NCBI GenBank assembly: GCA_024734495.1
Contig: JALMQS010000055.1
Span: forward strand, 10,079,652-10,143,651
Reading direction: 5' to 3'
Length of the DNA: 64,000 nucleotides
Source: Forficula auricularia
Lineage: Eukaryota; Arthropoda; Insecta; Dermaptera; Forficulidae
Under the pieces are notes generated by a model. That model saw nothing but the letters and a program-made list of their open reading frames with translations. It ran no database searches and was not told where the DNA came from. This document shows positions 61,934-64,000 of this stretch, piece by piece (within the stretch, counting starts at the first letter, position 1; the number at the start of each line of letters is the position of its first letter). The translations under genes and the position numbers were made by a program.

Positions 61934-62689
61934 TTAGTATACCATAGCTACTTCCACAGTGAGATGTCCTACGGTATTTTAATTTGGGGACAGTCAACTG
62001 ATATCGAGACGATATTTATTATTCAAAAGAGAGCCATTAGTGCTATATATAATTTGGAGGTCCACAAATGTCCCTTAGGGAAAAATTTAGAGAGATAAAT
62101 ATTCTGACGGTGGCATCCCAATATATTTACGAATGCTTAGTATATGTGCAGAAGAATATTACTGAGCTCGCAAAGAATAGTGACAGGCATGAATTCGATA
62201 CTAGATTTAAGAAAAAACTCGCCATCCCAAGGTTTCGTTTACAAAAGGTAAACGCTTCATTCATGGGTCAAGGTGTGCGCTTTTACAACAAAATTCGGGA
62301 GGAAATTGCTAGTCTAGCTCTAAATAAATTTAAATCCTCCATTAAGCGCACACTACTAAAAAAAGGCATACTATCGGATGGGCGAGATTTTAGACGACGG
62401 TCATGCCTGGACTTGATTTCTGACTATATTCTTGGCAGGATTACTTTGTATATTTGTTTTGTTTATTTGTATATTTTATTCTATTTATTTGTTCATTTAT
62501 TGTTTTATTTTTTAAATCATGACTTTCATCAAGCGCTCCTCATCTATGATGAAAAAAAACATTAACACATTATGAAAGGTTAATTTTTACCTAAGCTTTA
62601 ATTAGGTAGAGAATAGAAAAGTTATAGTTTACTAAATAAACATTCGAATTTTTCCGATTTGTTCCTCAGTTCCAGTTTATTAATGTGAT

Positions 62690-62885
62690 TTTGCTTTTTA
62701 CTTTATCCAATGCGAAGCGGTTTCGCGCAAAGCACGACTTCAAAGGGTCCACAGCTAAAGACTTCGGAATCCATGGTACCAAACAAAGTCAGAAATTGTT
62801 ATATCTGATTACTAATAAAGTAATAAAAATTTCAAATGACTTTGGATAAAGTCTAGCAACGATCCGTTGCAGTTTAATTCATCAT
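62690..62885. repeat. Family 8 and foldback family 2 ends
   Basis: 62695-62800 is family 8 (GGAATCCATGGTACC). 62830-62880 is the family 2 terminus with CAACGATCCGTTGCAGTTTA. Confidence 0.55.
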
Positions 62886-63240
62886 AAAACAACTTAGATT
62901 TTTTGCAAATACTGATATCTTATTAATTAAGATATTTAAAAAAATTAAGAAAAGTTTTGTTTATATTATTAATTGTTTTTTTTTTTTTAATTTTAAAACC
63001 AGCCATAAGATTAGAAGAAATATTAATATATATTAAAATTAGATTACCGTGTACATTAAATCAATTATAATAATTCAAATTTTTAATTAATTAATTCAAC
63101 CAAATGAATAATTAAAATAAATATTTATATAATTCATTTGATTGAATATAATAGATCCTACATCCAATGAATATACTCATCTTCTACTCAGAAATACATA
63201 TATTTATTATAAATAAAAAATATTCAAGTTTCTCATCATT
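62886..63240. other. AT-rich sequence, nothing recognised
   Basis: No gene or repeat is supported. Confidence 0.4.
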
Positions 63241-63245
63241 TCTTG

Positions 63246-63249
63246 TCGT

Positions 63250-63280
<31 letters not shown>
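63246..63280. repeat. TTTA microsatellite
   Basis: Tandem TTTA units border a purine-rich segment (63360-63530, AAAGAAAGAAAGC and GAGAGACGCC) of unknown nature, perhaps a retroposon in minus orientation with the microsatellite as tail. Confidence 0.5.
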
Positions 63281-63282
<2 letters not shown>

Positions 63283-63690
63283 TTCATTCATAATTCTTAC
63301 AATTTAACTTTACACAATGCTCTGAGGCAGTTTGCCTCATATGAGCAGTAAAAAATAATAATTAACATAAAACAAAGAGGAGAAAAATAAAAACAAGTGT
63401 GTGCGAAAAAGAAAAGAAAGAAAGCTCCAGCGAATGGAAGTTGAGAGGTAGGTGAGAGAGCCAGCAGGAGGGAAAAGATACACCATAAAAGAGAGACGCC
63501 AAAAAAGAGACGCTCACTCCCGAGATCCGCCCCCTCGAATACATGCTTACATAATTAGGTATTATTCCATTTAAATACCCAACTATTAAATTTAACTATT
63601 CCACTATTTTACTAAAATAACAATATTTTCATCATTTACTTATTGGTGGTTGGTTCAAATAGCGGCATCTTAACTATTAATATTTCTAGA
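63281..63690. other. Purine-rich and AT-rich sequence
   Basis: See the adjoining microsatellite. The 60-codon minus frame is low-complexity. Confidence 0.35.
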
Positions 63691-63699
63691 GTTAAATTT

Positions 63700-64000
63700 T
63701 AATTTTCTCATTAATATATCAAAGAATAATTGATACGTCAACAAGAATTATTTTGACCGCGCTGATTTGAAAAAAGATATTTTTATCTCGCGATACTACT
63801 GCGGATTACGCTATTGGAGTCTGCTTTTGAAAAAAGATATTTTTATCTCGCGAGACTACTGCGGATTACGCTATTGGAGTCTGTATTAATGAGAAAATTA
63901 AAATTTATTTAATATCATTATTTCAAGTTAGAAATATATAAGTTCAAATATTATTTTCACTCAATATTTGACAAAATTCCCTACATTAGAGTCGCGATCG
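63700..64000. repeat. Family-5 repeat with 66-bp tandem duplication
   Basis: GGATTACGCTATTGGAGTCTG with its flank occurs twice (63765-63830 and 63831-63884). The outer sequence matches 53080-53165 and runs to the window end. Confidence 0.65.

Larger units (their letters stand above)
61022..62565 (+). pseudogene. Jockey/CR1-type LINE C-terminus, interrupted by MITEs
   Basis: The plus strand first encodes FLGMKLDSRLQWGPHIGAL and AAYAVKKIMQLKNVDTAQL, then, beyond MITE insertions, YHSYFHSEMSYGILIWGQST, DIETIFIIQKRAISAIYNL, REKFREINILTVASQYIYE and ASFMGQGVRFYNKI. This is the post-RT tail of a non-LTR element widespread in insects. A segment of about 107 bp is present twice (61358-61458 and 61934-62034). 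Confidence 0.8.

Overview
The window looks like AT-rich animal nuclear DNA, most likely from an insect. Spliced genes have GT-AG introns, TATA promoters and AATAAA signals. Almost everything else is transposon-derived: Penelope-like elements, Jockey/CR1-type LINE tails, Gypsy-like LTR elements, tRNA-headed SINEs and many foldback elements/MITEs. I see no bacterial gene organisation. The insect assignment rests on TE families known to me and is an inference.

The only convincing host genes are two paralogous four-exon genes on the minus strand. Gene A has exons at 28148-28226, 18622-18705, 5778-5903 and 5529-5710 (156 aa). Gene B has exons at 43931-44009, 39902-39985, 33945-34067 and 33732-33877 (143 aa). 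Every intron is phase 1, each splice site is canonical, and both assembled frames are open from signal peptide to stop. Each encodes a small secreted cysteine-containing protein of a family I cannot name. Promoters (TATA at 28293 and 44079), the 67-bp last introns, intron flanks and 3' flanks are nearly identical, whereas the exons coding for the mature protein differ heavily. This is the pattern seen in fast-evolving venom, effector or immune proteins. A third copy of the promoter and 5' UTR lies at about 53239-53490, cut off at the start codon by a palindromic repeat.

Layout. 1-3163: Gypsy-like element (gag, PBS, LTR; minus strand). 3288-5528: 3' flank of gene A, split by a Penelope-like element. 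5529-28226: gene A, with 12.7-kb and 9.4-kb introns filled by a deleted LTR element, a decayed DNA transposon ending in a 1.75-kb palindrome, foldback families and a LINE tail. 28300-32690: a 128-bp satellite with higher-order structure, MITEs, a SINE and a Penelope tail. 32690-44090: gene B with its flank, a GC-rich TATA-bearing region with overlapping frames (34548-35219), SINEs, a hAT-like MITE and a second Penelope-like element. 44221-48533: a composite insertion bounded by inverted repeats just upstream of gene B. 48534-64000: repeats, a promoter-like GC-rich patch at 51540-51720, the orphan promoter, a hairpin with two hammerhead-like motifs, nested MITEs and LINE fragments.

Because the two gene copies duplicated before most insertions, one copy often preserves the empty site of an insertion in the other, which gives exact TE boundaries. 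At least nine hammerhead-ribozyme-like cores recur in the Penelope-related repeats. All domain and family names come from reading motifs by eye; no database search was run.
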